Assembly (NCBI GenBank): GCA_937141995.1
Contig: CAKZQX010000447.1
Location: 1-5,004 of the forward strand
Reading direction: 5' to 3'
From: an uncultured Chloroflexaceae bacterium
GTDB taxonomy: Bacteria > Chloroflexota > Chloroflexia > Chloroflexales > Chloroflexaceae
Length of the DNA stretch: 5,004 bases
In this document: one piece after another, positions 1 to 4,664 of the stretch
Layout of the letters: each line of letters starts with the position of its first letter
Position numbering within the stretch: position 1 is the first letter of the stretch
Made by a program: the position numbers and the translations under genes
The notes under the pieces: generated by a model
What the model saw: the letters and a program-made list of their open reading frames with translations, nothing else
Databases searched by the model: none
Told to the model about the DNA's origin: nothing

Positions 1-14
1 GTTGGCATGGCGTG

Positions 15-26
15 AGTATACCACAA
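15..26 (-). promoter_or_regulatory. Possible promoter for a gene beyond the left edge
   Basis: On the minus strand the sequence reads TTGTGGTATACT, with TATACT (plus 15-20) as the -10 and a TGG extended -10 just before it. It closely resembles the plus-strand promoter candidate TTGTGGTACAAT at 3685-3696. I see no good -35 at 17 bp, so it would depend on the extended -10. If real, it drives a divergent gene to the left of the window, and bases 27-68 form the spacer between it and the rplS promoter. The start of that gene is not in view. Confidence 0.35.
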
Positions 27-68
27 TTTCTTCCCCCCAAGTGTGAACAGTTACTCACATGTCGGTAT

Positions 69-97
69 TTGCCCCGTTGCGCGGCCTATGCTACAAT
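69..97 (+). promoter_or_regulatory. Promoter of the rplS operon
   Basis: TTGCCC (69-74) and TACAAT (92-97) are separated by exactly 17 bp, and TG at 89-90 gives an extended -10 (TATGCTACAAT). This is a good sigma-70-type housekeeping promoter, as expected for a ribosomal protein gene. Transcription would begin near base 104, leaving an untranslated leader of about 158 nt before rplS. The -10 matches the consensus at five of six positions and the -35 at four of six. Confidence 0.75.
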
Positions 98-103
98 CCC
101 CTC

Positions 104-261
104 CAGTGTGCATTATTTCCGGCAGGTGGCCCCGGGCTGCCTGCCGTCTTCATGGGTATCTGGGTGAGATCAGTCCGGGCCGGGCGGCCGGGAGCTATGT
201 GCATGTGGCATGATGTGGCTCCGCCGCAGGAGGCACTCACGATAGAAAGGAGCGATGGCAG
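104..261 (+). promoter_or_regulatory. Structured 5' leader of rplS, possible autoregulatory element
   Basis: The segment between the predicted transcription start and rplS is unusually long and GC-rich and can fold locally. Stem 1 pairs CGGCAGG (120-126) with CCTGCCG (140-146). Stem 2 pairs 174-181 with 186-193 around a GGGC loop, with one G-G mismatch. A competing stem pairs GGAGC (191-195) with GCTCC (218-222) and shares bases 191-193 with stem 2, so those two cannot form together. Leaders that bind their own ribosomal protein are known upstream of L19 genes in other phyla. Whether this is such an element is inference. No credible leader peptide is visible. Confidence 0.4.
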
Positions 262-615
262 ATGTCGCAACAGATTTTGCAAGATCTGGCACAGCGCCAG
301 TACAAAGCTGAGATTCCGGAGTTTCAAGTTGGTGATACGGTGCGGGTGGGGGTGAAGGTGGTTGAAGGTAGCCGCGAACGTGTGCAGGATTTTGAGGGCG
401 TGGTGATCCGGCGGCGGGGTGACGGCATCAATGAGAATTTTACGGTGCGGCGGATTGCTTCCCACGGTATCGGCGTAGAGCGAACCTTTTTGCTGCATGC
501 GCCACGGGTCGAGGCGATTCGCGTGGTACGGCGCGGTAGGGTGCGGCGAGCCAAGCTCTACTATCTGCGTGGGCGCACCGGGAAGGCTGCGCGTATCAAG
601 GAGCGCCGCCGGTAG
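262..615 (+). CDS. rplS: 50S ribosomal protein L19
   Basis: Ribosomal protein L19 sits at the interface of the 30S and 50S subunits. The 117-residue product has the usual family length and the expected order of blocks: [12 protein letters not shown] (18-29), [17 protein letters not shown] (33-49), the FTVRRI and GVERTF segments (60-76), and the near-invariant [10 protein letters not shown] (95-104) with a basic C-terminal tail. The ATG at 262 follows AAAGGAG (246-252) by 9 nt. The ATG at 255 is out of frame and too close to that site. The usual FPLHSP segment reads FLLHAP here (76-81), a mild departure. The gene has its own promoter and is the first gene of a tight cluster, with no rpsP-rimM-trmD genes in view beside it. 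Confidence 0.98.
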   Translation: MSQQILQDLAQRQYKAEIPEFQVGDTVRVGVKVVEGSRERVQDFEGVVIRRRGDGINENFTVRRIASHGIGVERTFLLHAPRVEAIRVVRRGRVRRAKLYYLRGRTGKAARIKERRR

Positions 616-1331
616 TGTTGCCGCGCAGCCGACCCCCAGAGCCGCAGCAAAAGTGGCGTGGCATGCGGCGGCGGGTAGGTGCCGTCTGGTACCCTGCCCT
701 GATCCGCTGGGCGTTTGCCCGCTTCTACCGCGAGTTTGCCTGGACATATGATTTTGTTGCGTGGATTGTTTCGCGTGGACTGTGGCGTCGCTGGACACTG
801 GCGGCGCTGCCGTATCTTCGGGGGCGGGTGCTGGAGGTCGGGTGCGGTACCGGGTATGTGCAGGCGGCGCCGGCGACGCAGCAGCGTGGTGGTCTGGTCG
901 GGCTTGATGCCTCACCGCAGATGCTGGCGCTCACGCGGCGGCGACTGCAACGCCGGGGAGGCGCTGTCAGACTGGTGCGGGGAGTGTCCCAGGCGTTGCC
1001 GCTTGCGGAGTCGGCGTTTCAGACGGTGCTGGCGACCTTCCCCAGTGAGTATATCGTTCAGCCCCGGACACTGGCCGAAATCCAGCGCGTGCTGCAACCA
1101 TCCGGCCAACTGATCATTGTTGATGCCGCCTGGTTTACGCACGATGGGCTCTATACGCGGCTGGTCGATAGTGCCTACCGCCTGACCTTCCAGCGGCCGG
1201 TGCGGGGCATGCCGGACTATCAGCCCTACCGGGCACTGCTGGAGCGGGCCGGCTTCGTGGTTGCAGGACATTGGGAGACGGTCGGCCCCAGTCGGGTGCT
1301 GGTGCTGGTTGCCACGCGGCCGGAATGGTAA
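615..1331 (+). CDS. Class I SAM-dependent methyltransferase
   Basis: This is a predicted cytoplasmic methyltransferase of the UbiE/Methyltransf_11-like Rossmann class; its substrate cannot be read from the sequence. Motif I is VLEVGCGTGY (72-81), the acidic residue that binds the SAM ribose is D98 in GLDAS, a motif II-like strand is FQTVLATFP (135-143), and LQPSGQLIIVD (150-160) is the typical post-II strand. A helical segment rich in Trp and Tyr (about 24-62) precedes motif I. The GTG start overlaps the rplS stop codon (TAGTG) and is served by AAGGAG (598-603) 11 nt upstream, so translational coupling to rplS is likely. An in-frame ATG at 663 has a poorer ribosome site and would give 222 residues, still with the whole SAM domain. 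The gene leads into rnhB with a 3-nt gap. Confidence 0.87.
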   Translation: MLPRSRPPEPQQKWRGMRRRVGAVWYPALIRWAFARFYREFAWTYDFVAWIVSRGLWRRWTLAALPYLRGRVLEVGCGTGYVQAAPATQQRGGLVGLDASPQMLALTRRRLQRRGGAVRLVRGVSQALPLAESAFQTVLATFPSEYIVQPRTLAEIQRVLQPSGQLIIVDAAWFTHDGLYTRLVDSAYRLTFQRPVRGMPDYQPYRALLERAGFVVAGHWETVGPSRVLVLVATRPEW

Positions 1332-1334
1332 CGT

Positions 1335-1967
1335 ATGCCGCCGGATGTACAGTTTGAGCAAGATTTGTGTGCTGCCGGATATCAGCGTGTCGCGGGAATC
1401 GACGAGGCGGGTCGCGGCTGCTGGGCGGGGCCGGTTGTGGCGGCGGCGGTGGTGTTGTCCCCACAGGTGCTGGCCCAGCCGACATTGCTGGCCGGGCTTG
1501 ATGACTCCAAGCTGTTAAAGGTAAAACAGCGGGAAAGCACTTACGCGCAGGTGCTGGCCCATGCCGATGGAGTGGGCCTGGGGGTTGTGCCTGCCTATCT
1601 GGTTGACGCATTGCGAATTGTACCGGCCACACGGCTGGCAATGACGGTTGCCCTACTGAGTCTCGGTTGTCCGGTAGAAGCGCTCTTGATCGACGCGGTT
1701 AAGTTGGAGGAGATTGCCCTCCCGCAGCAGGCGTTGATCAAGGGGGATGCGCGCTGTCTCTCGATAGCCGCCGCCTCGGTTGTCGCCAAGGTTACGCGTG
1801 ATCGCCTGATGCGCGGGTTGGCGCAGGTGTATCCCGGCTATGGCTTCGCCGCACACAAAGGCTATGGCACGGCGGCCCATCAACGCGCGTTGCGTCAGTT
1901 GGGGCCGTGTACGCTGCACCGCAAAACCTTTCGCCCGGTTGCCGAGATTGTTGAGCTATTTACCTGA
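1335..1967 (+). CDS. rnhB: Ribonuclease HII
   Basis: RNase HII cuts the RNA strand of RNA-DNA hybrids and starts removal of single ribonucleotides from DNA. The 210-residue product has the family's normal length and motifs: GIDEAGRG (21-28) with catalytic D23 and E24, LDDSK (55-59), LLID (117-120) with D120, KGD (136-138) with D138, [14 protein letters not shown] (143-156), and [17 protein letters not shown] (166-182), which carries the GYGT region near the substrate. The four acidic residues D23, E24, D120 and D138 fit the DEDD active site. The ATG is 3 nt after the methyltransferase stop with only a weak GGAA upstream, which suggests coupled translation. An rplS-rnhB neighbourhood is common in bacteria; the methyltransferase in between is less usual. 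Confidence 0.97.
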   Translation: MPPDVQFEQDLCAAGYQRVAGIDEAGRGCWAGPVVAAAVVLSPQVLAQPTLLAGLDDSKLLKVKQRESTYAQVLAHADGVGLGVVPAYLVDALRIVPATRLAMTVALLSLGCPVEALLIDAVKLEEIALPQQALIKGDARCLSIAAASVVAKVTRDRLMRGLAQVYPGYGFAAHKGYGTAAHQRALRQLGPCTLHRKTFRPVAEIVELFT

Positions 1968-1988
1968 ATTACACGACTATCTGACGAT

Positions 1989-2396
1989 ATGCGTTTACGA
2001 ACTCATCTCTGGACCTCAACCCTGACGGCACTGCTGCTTTATCCGCGCAAGCCGCTCCCGGCCGTGCTGTTTACCTCGGCGGGAGTGTTGATCGATCTCG
2101 ACCATCTCCTGATTTACGGGTGGCGCACGGGTGACTGGAGTCTGGTTGGTGCAATCGGCTACAATCGCTATCGCCACCGGACGCTTGCACCGGGAGATAC
2201 CCGTCCACGCTATGGAAAGCTACGCTCCTGGCTGCATCAACCGCTCCTTGTGTTACCCACTGTCTGGATCCTGGCCCGGCGACGTTCAGCGCTACGTCCG
2301 GTTGCGTGGGGGTTGACCCTGCATCTGGCACTTGATCTCACCGAGGACTGGCTGCGCTGGATACAACGCTGGAACCGACCGGCGCCGCCGCATTAA
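1989..2396 (+). CDS. Small predicted membrane protein, YdjM/DUF457-like metal-site pattern
   Basis: The product has 135 residues. Visible features are a near N-terminal RTH (H6), a hydrophobic stretch at about 22-43 that ends in IDLDH (D36, D38, H39), H83, a second hydrophobic stretch at about 84-96, and LHLALDLTED (111-120) with H112 and D116. Spaced His and Asp residues next to membrane segments are typical of the YdjM/DUF457 'membrane-bound metal-dependent hydrolase' families, but this protein is short and no biochemical activity is established for most members. The ATG lies 21 nt after rnhB with no recognisable ribosome binding site, so low or coupled translation is plausible. Codon use looks like that of its neighbours. 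It is probably the last gene of the rplS operon. Gene reality is likely; the family call is tentative. Confidence 0.65.
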   Translation: MRLRTHLWTSTLTALLLYPRKPLPAVLFTSAGVLIDLDHLLIYGWRTGDWSLVGAIGYNRYRHRTLAPGDTRPRYGKLRSWLHQPLLVLPTVWILARRRSALRPVAWGLTLHLALDLTEDWLRWIQRWNRPAPPH

Positions 2397-2414
2397 TCTG
2401 GGCTGACGAAGGTA

Positions 2415-2423
2415 TGGTACACT
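2415..2423 (+). promoter_or_regulatory. Extended -10 promoter candidate for the DUF6624-like gene
   Basis: TATGGTACACT contains TACACT (2418-2423) with TGG directly before it (2415-2417). There is no convincing -35 at 16-18 bp. The motif resembles the rplS -10 (TATGCTACAAT). It lies in the 109-bp gap between the end of the upstream gene and the start at 2506, and would give an untranslated leader of about 76 nt. That leader holds an AAGGAG (2433-2438) not followed by any usable start, and a run of five T (2442-2446). Confidence 0.42.
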
Positions 2424-2505
2424 GCTGGTATCAAGGAGTAGTTTTTATTGGCATAACTGCGCAGTGTTTGTGGCAGCGATTGTTGGAAGAATGGAGTAGA
2501 ACCAT

Positions 2506-2994
2506 ATGGAAGCTGACGAGCAACCATTTGATGAAGATCCAGGGACCGAGTTGGCGCGGTTAGCCCAGGAGACCATTGAGGCGCAGTCGGAAACCCCTGA
2601 TCCGGCCCAGTCCCGGATACGCTGTCAACGCGTGGTTGATCTCTATGCCCGGGGCGTGATCCAGGAGGCGCGCGATAATTTTCATGCGGCGCTCATTCTG
2701 TTGTATGGTGAACTGCAATCTCACTTCGAACTGGCGCGCATGTTTGCGCGCCGGGCGGCGGCATTGGGCGATGGGCGGGCATGGACTGTGCAGGCAATGG
2801 CATGGGACCGGTTGCTGATCGCACTACGCAAGCCGCAACGCTTTGGTACCCAGATCATCAAGAAGGGAGGGGTCTGGACGCTCGGTGAAGTGGAGCCAAC
2901 GATTAGCGACACCGAGCGTGCGTTGTATGGTGTGCCACCGTTGTATGTCCAACAGCAGCGAGTAGATCAACTCCAACGTCAGGATGATGAATAA
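2506..2994 (+). CDS. DUF6624-like protein of unknown function
   Basis: The product has 162 residues, is hydrophilic and mostly helical, and has no signal peptide or membrane segment. After an acidic N-terminus (1-30), a helical part (about 38-107) ends in AWDRLLIALRKPQRFGTQ (99-116). This WDR...PQRFGTQ block followed by ISDTERALYGVPPL (133-146) is the pattern I recall for the C-terminal half of DUF6624 proteins, whose role is unknown. The helical repeats before it (ARGVIQEARDNFHAALILL, then ELARMFARRAAAL) suggest a TPR or Sel1-like fold, which is inference. The ATG at 2506 has GGAG (2493-2496) 9 nt upstream. The gene seems to be transcribed alone from the promoter near 2420 and converges on marR. 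Confidence 0.8.
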   Translation: MEADEQPFDEDPGTELARLAQETIEAQSETPDPAQSRIRCQRVVDLYARGVIQEARDNFHAALILLYGELQSHFELARMFARRAAALGDGRAWTVQAMAWDRLLIALRKPQRFGTQIIKKGGVWTLGEVEPTISDTERALYGVPPLYVQQQRVDQLQRQDDE

Positions 2995-3081
2995 CCGCTA
3001 TGCGGAGTTCCCGAACAGCCGATACAGTCTGTTCTGGTTACAGGTGCCGGATTCACATGTTCAGCGATCAGCAGTTCCGTA
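2995..3081. other. Convergent intergenic spacer with weak hairpins, no clear terminator
   Basis: This 87-bp gap separates two convergent genes. CCGC (2995-2998) can pair with GCGG (3002-3005) right after the stop codon, and GAACAG (3012-3017) with CTGTTC (3028-3033) over a 10-nt loop. Neither is followed by a T run on either strand. The nearest T run on the plus strand (3094-3098) is inside the 3' end of marR and has no stable stem before it. Either termination is factor-dependent or the two transcripts overlap. Confidence 0.3.
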
Positions 3082-3561
3082 CTATGCGATATGTTCTTTT
3101 TCCTGCGACGGCTCCTGCAATCCCTGGTAGAGTGCGCGGAGCAGATCACGCAGTTGCTGTACTTCATGTTCCGAGAGTGATTGCATCCGGCGGCTGACAC
3201 TGGCATGGTGCCGTGGGCGAATATTCCGTAGCTTCTCAGCACCTGTCGGTGTCAGGCAGATCAGACTGACCCGCCGATCCTGCGGATCAGGTTTGCGCTC
3301 AACCAGCCCCTTGCTGATCAGTCGGTCAACAATGCCGGTCAGGTTGCTATTGTCACACAACATCCGGGCGCTAATTTCGCTGAGTGGGATGCCTTCCGGT
3401 GTTGCGTGATTGAGAATGGTAAACTGCGGCACCGTTAACCCCTCACGGCGCAAGTCGTACCGATTGTATGTATCCATGATTGAGTTGACCTGCCGGAGCA
3501 GGGTGTAAGCCTCAAGTTCCGGGTCATACATTCTTGGATCAAGATAAACGGTGGTGGACAT
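3082..3561 (-). CDS. MarR-family winged helix-turn-helix transcriptional regulator
   Basis: The 159-residue product is a typical dimeric MarR-type DNA-binding protein. The N-terminal helix (12-35) and the C-terminal helices (about 108-150) form the dimer interface. The winged helix covers about 42-107: LTVPQFTIL (42-50), LSEISARMLC (60-69), a recognition helix near NSNLTGIVDRLISKG (71-85), and the wing DPQDRRVSLICLT (92-104) with the conserved D95-R96-R97. Cysteines are at 69 and 102; there is no N-terminal Cys like that of the peroxide sensor OhrR, so no redox role is claimed and the ligand is unknown. The start has AAGGAA 11 nt upstream (plus 3573-3578). The gene is divergent from the membrane protein at 3786, the usual layout for a MarR regulator and its target. 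Confidence 0.93.
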   Translation of the reverse strand: MSTTVYLDPRMYDPELEAYTLLRQVNSIMDTYNRYDLRREGLTVPQFTILNHATPEGIPLSEISARMLCDNSNLTGIVDRLISKGLVERKPDPQDRRVSLICLTPTGAEKLRNIRPRHHASVSRRMQSLSEHEVQQLRDLLRALYQGLQEPSQEKEHIA

Positions 3562-3572
3562 GGCTGATTCTG

Positions 3573-3587
3573 TTCCTTATGATAAGG
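3573..3587 (-). promoter_or_regulatory. Palindrome overlapping the marR ribosome binding site
   Basis: CCTTATGATAAGG (3575-3587) is a perfect 6+1+6 inverted repeat in the marR 5' leader. In the minus-strand RNA it can fold as CCUUA-UCA-UAAGG, which places the AAGG of the Shine-Dalgarno sequence in the stem. It could be a weak translational hairpin or a DNA operator in the early transcribed region. The stem is only 5 bp, so its effect on translation is uncertain. Confidence 0.4.
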
Positions 3588-3629
3588 TTCACTGCATGAT
3601 GTGAATACAATGCACCAACTATATCAACA

Positions 3630-3640
3630 CTATGCACAGC
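3630..3640. promoter_or_regulatory. Operator-like element, copy 1
   Basis: CTATGCACAGC lies directly downstream of the marR -10 and covers the predicted marR start near 3634. It is identical to copy 2 at 3672-3682, with centres 42 bp apart, very close to four turns of B-DNA. Its own dyad symmetry is weaker than that of copy 2. A protein bound here would block marR transcription; the likely candidate is MarR itself, by inference. Confidence 0.55.
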
Positions 3641-3669
3641 AATATACCATGATGTACAATCAATGTCAA
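3641..3669 (-). promoter_or_regulatory. marR promoter, near consensus
   Basis: On the minus strand, TTGACA (plus 3664-3669, a perfect -35) and TATATT (plus 3641-3646, five of six for the -10) are separated by exactly 17 bp, with TGG just before the -10. Transcription would begin near plus position 3634, giving a leader of about 72 nt. This is the strongest promoter match in the window. A strong promoter in front of a repressor gene usually means it is held down by autorepression, and the 11-bp repeats beside it fit that. Confidence 0.82.
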
Positions 3670-3685
3670 TGCTATGCACAGCTTT
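3668..3685. promoter_or_regulatory. Operator-like element, copy 2
   Basis: The second CTATGCACAGC (3672-3682) sits in an 18-bp imperfect palindrome centred between 3676 and 3677, with 7 of 9 base pairs symmetric. That size and partial symmetry fit a MarR dimer site. It abuts the marR -35 on one side and covers the region just upstream of the plus-strand -10 at 3691-3696, so one bound protein could act on both divergent promoters. Confidence 0.55.
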
Positions 3686-3687
3686 TG

Positions 3688-3696
3688 TGGTACAAT
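3688..3696 (+). promoter_or_regulatory. Extended -10 promoter for the membrane protein gene
   Basis: TACAAT (3691-3696) is preceded by TGG (3688-3690). No proper -35 lies at 16-18 bp; the bases there are taken up by operator-like copy 2. Transcription would begin near 3703 and leave about 83 nt before the gene at 3786. A promoter that lacks a -35 and carries an adjacent palindrome could be either activated or repressed by the divergent regulator. Confidence 0.5.
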
Positions 3697-3721
3697 TGGC
3701 CGGAATTCGTCGCAGTGCCGG

Positions 3722-3753
3722 GAAAAACCGAAAAACCATGGGTGTGCTCATGG
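3722..3753 (+). repeat. Tandem 8-mer and small hairpin in the leader of the membrane gene
   Basis: GAAAAACC occurs twice in tandem (3722-3729 and 3730-3737). It is followed by a hairpin pairing CCATG (3736-3740) with CATGG (3749-3753) around an 8-nt loop. Both are in the predicted untranslated leader, upstream of the ribosome binding site AGGAGGG (3768-3774). The function is unknown and may be none. Confidence 0.4.
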
Positions 3754-3785
3754 AGCAGATGTAGTGTAGGAGGGAGTACGTTTTT

Positions 3786-4640
3786 ATGACATCGCCTCTT
3801 CCCCGGTACGACCGCATCGCATCGCTGGTGCTGATTGTTGTGCTGGGCCTGGCTGTGATTCTCTGGATTGATATCAATCCGAATATTTTGCGGGCGCGCC
3901 TCTTTGGTGATTTGCCGACAATTACCGTCTCCTGGTTGCTGATCGCGTCACTGGTTGTGATTACCAGTGCCGGCGCGGATCTGCTGGTACGCTCGCATCC
4001 GCAGATGCAAACCCGGACGTTGCCCACGTTCAATCTGGGTTTTATGACGGTTGAGGTTGTGCCGGGCTTCTGGATTTTGCCGTCGTTTTGTGTGATTGGC
4101 TCATTTGCATTTTTTCGGCTGTTTAGTGCCACGCTCCAGGGGTTGGCATTTGTCCTGGCGCTGGTGGCTGCCGGTGGCTTGCTGTTGACCGTTCTGGTGG
4201 CCCAGCACTACAGTCTGGATCGGCACCCGCCAACGGCGCAGCGGGCACGGTTGATCTTGCTGGTTATCACCTACTTGCTCACCTTTAGCTGTTTCAGTGC
4301 GATCTACTTCACCCGGTTACGCACGCTTTATGCGGCAACCCTCGTTGGCAGCACGGCAACCCTGCTGGCGTACGAAGTGCTGCGCTGGACCTCGCGGCAG
4401 GCTGGACGGCGGTTAGCGTTGATCATTGGGTTGGTGCTGGCGGAGGCGATATGGGCGCTGAACTACTGGCCGGCTCCTTTTTTGCTGGGTGGAACGCTCA
4501 TGCTGGTGCTCTTCTATGTGACGACAAGCCTGGTGCAGCATCATCTGGCCGGGACGTTGCAACGGCGGTTGCTGGTCGAGTATGGTCTGTTTGGTAGTGG
4601 GTTGCTGGCGGCTCTGATTTTCGCAACCTTCGGCTGGTAA
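3786..4640 (+). CDS. Polytopic integral membrane protein, possibly DUF5656-like
   Basis: The 284-residue product is very hydrophobic, with about nine predicted membrane helices (near 11-29, 47-67, 92-113, 118-139, 154-175, 180-198, 209-227, 230-250 and 265-283). Loops carry Arg clusters, for example RARLF (36-40), RLRT (177-180) and RWTSRQAGRR (200-209). There is no cleavable signal peptide beyond the first helix, and no ATP-binding, transporter or catalytic motif that I recognise. The segment EAIWALNYWPAPFLLGGTLMLVLFY (220-244) recalls the Chloroflexota membrane family DUF5656, a tentative memory-based match. The ATG follows AGGAGGG (3768-3774) by 11 nt. The gene is divergent from marR and 24 nt ahead of the Sua5-type gene, so it is probably under MarR control and co-transcribed with that gene. 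Confidence 0.82.
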   Translation: MTSPLPRYDRIASLVLIVVLGLAVILWIDINPNILRARLFGDLPTITVSWLLIASLVVITSAGADLLVRSHPQMQTRTLPTFNLGFMTVEVVPGFWILPSFCVIGSFAFFRLFSATLQGLAFVLALVAAGGLLLTVLVAQHYSLDRHPPTAQRARLILLVITYLLTFSCFSAIYFTRLRTLYAATLVGSTATLLAYEVLRWTSRQAGRRLALIIGLVLAEAIWALNYWPAPFLLGGTLMLVLFYVTTSLVQHHLAGTLQRRLLVEYGLFGSGLLAALIFATFGW

Positions 4641-4664
4641 CGGCGGTGCCGGGAGATACCTTCT

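Larger units (their letters stand above)
3595..3682. repeat. Two imperfect repeat modules in the marR regulatory region
   Basis: Module A (3595-3640) and module B (3648-3682) each begin with CATGATGT and end with CTATGCACAGC. After CATGATGT both continue to CAATG at the same 53-bp offset (14 of 18 bases identical over 3595-3612 and 3648-3665). Module A is 11 bp longer than B, about one helical turn. The modules cover the marR promoter and its early transcribed region. They look like duplicated operator sequence, not a mobile repeat. Confidence 0.6.

Noticed and set aside
12..58. Inverted repeat GTGAGTA (12-18) / TACTCAC (52-58) as a terminator
   Set aside because: The loop would be 33 nt and there is no T run after either arm. 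It might be a protein site between divergent promoters, but one 7-bp repeat is weak evidence.
59..355. Plus-strand open frame across the rplS leader and the start of rplS
   Set aside because: It begins upstream of the predicted transcription start, has no ribosome site, overlaps rplS out of frame and resembles no family. An internal ATG at 152 was also considered as a leader peptide, but it reads far into rplS.
91..915. Long minus-strand open frame (274 codons) opposite the leader, rplS and the methyltransferase
   Set aside because: It is antisense to two clearly real genes, rich in Pro, His, Ala and Thr as expected from the reverse frame of GC-rich coding DNA, and has no recognisable motif.
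663..1331. ATG 663 as the methyltransferase start
   Set aside because: The GTG at 615 has a better Shine-Dalgarno (AAGGAG, 11 nt) and the typical stop-start overlap with rplS. ATG 663 is not excluded, because the first 16 residues carry no conserved motif.
1135..1641. Minus-strand open frame opposite the methyltransferase end and rnhB start
   Set aside because: It is Pro/Ala/Arg-rich antisense of two conserved genes, without a ribosome site or recognisable domain.
2433..2456. AAGGAG followed by TTG as a small leader gene
   Set aside because: The TTG at 2448 is followed by GCA and then the stop codon TAA, so no peptide of meaningful length is encoded.
2995..3033. Hairpins after the DUF6624-like gene as an intrinsic terminator
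   Set aside because: The stems are 4 and 6 bp, one with a 10-nt loop, and no T tract follows on either strand.
3539..4132. Minus-strand open frame (197 codons) across the marR-membrane gene region
   Set aside because: It runs through the divergent promoter region and antisense to the membrane gene; composition and the lack of motifs mark it as a shadow.
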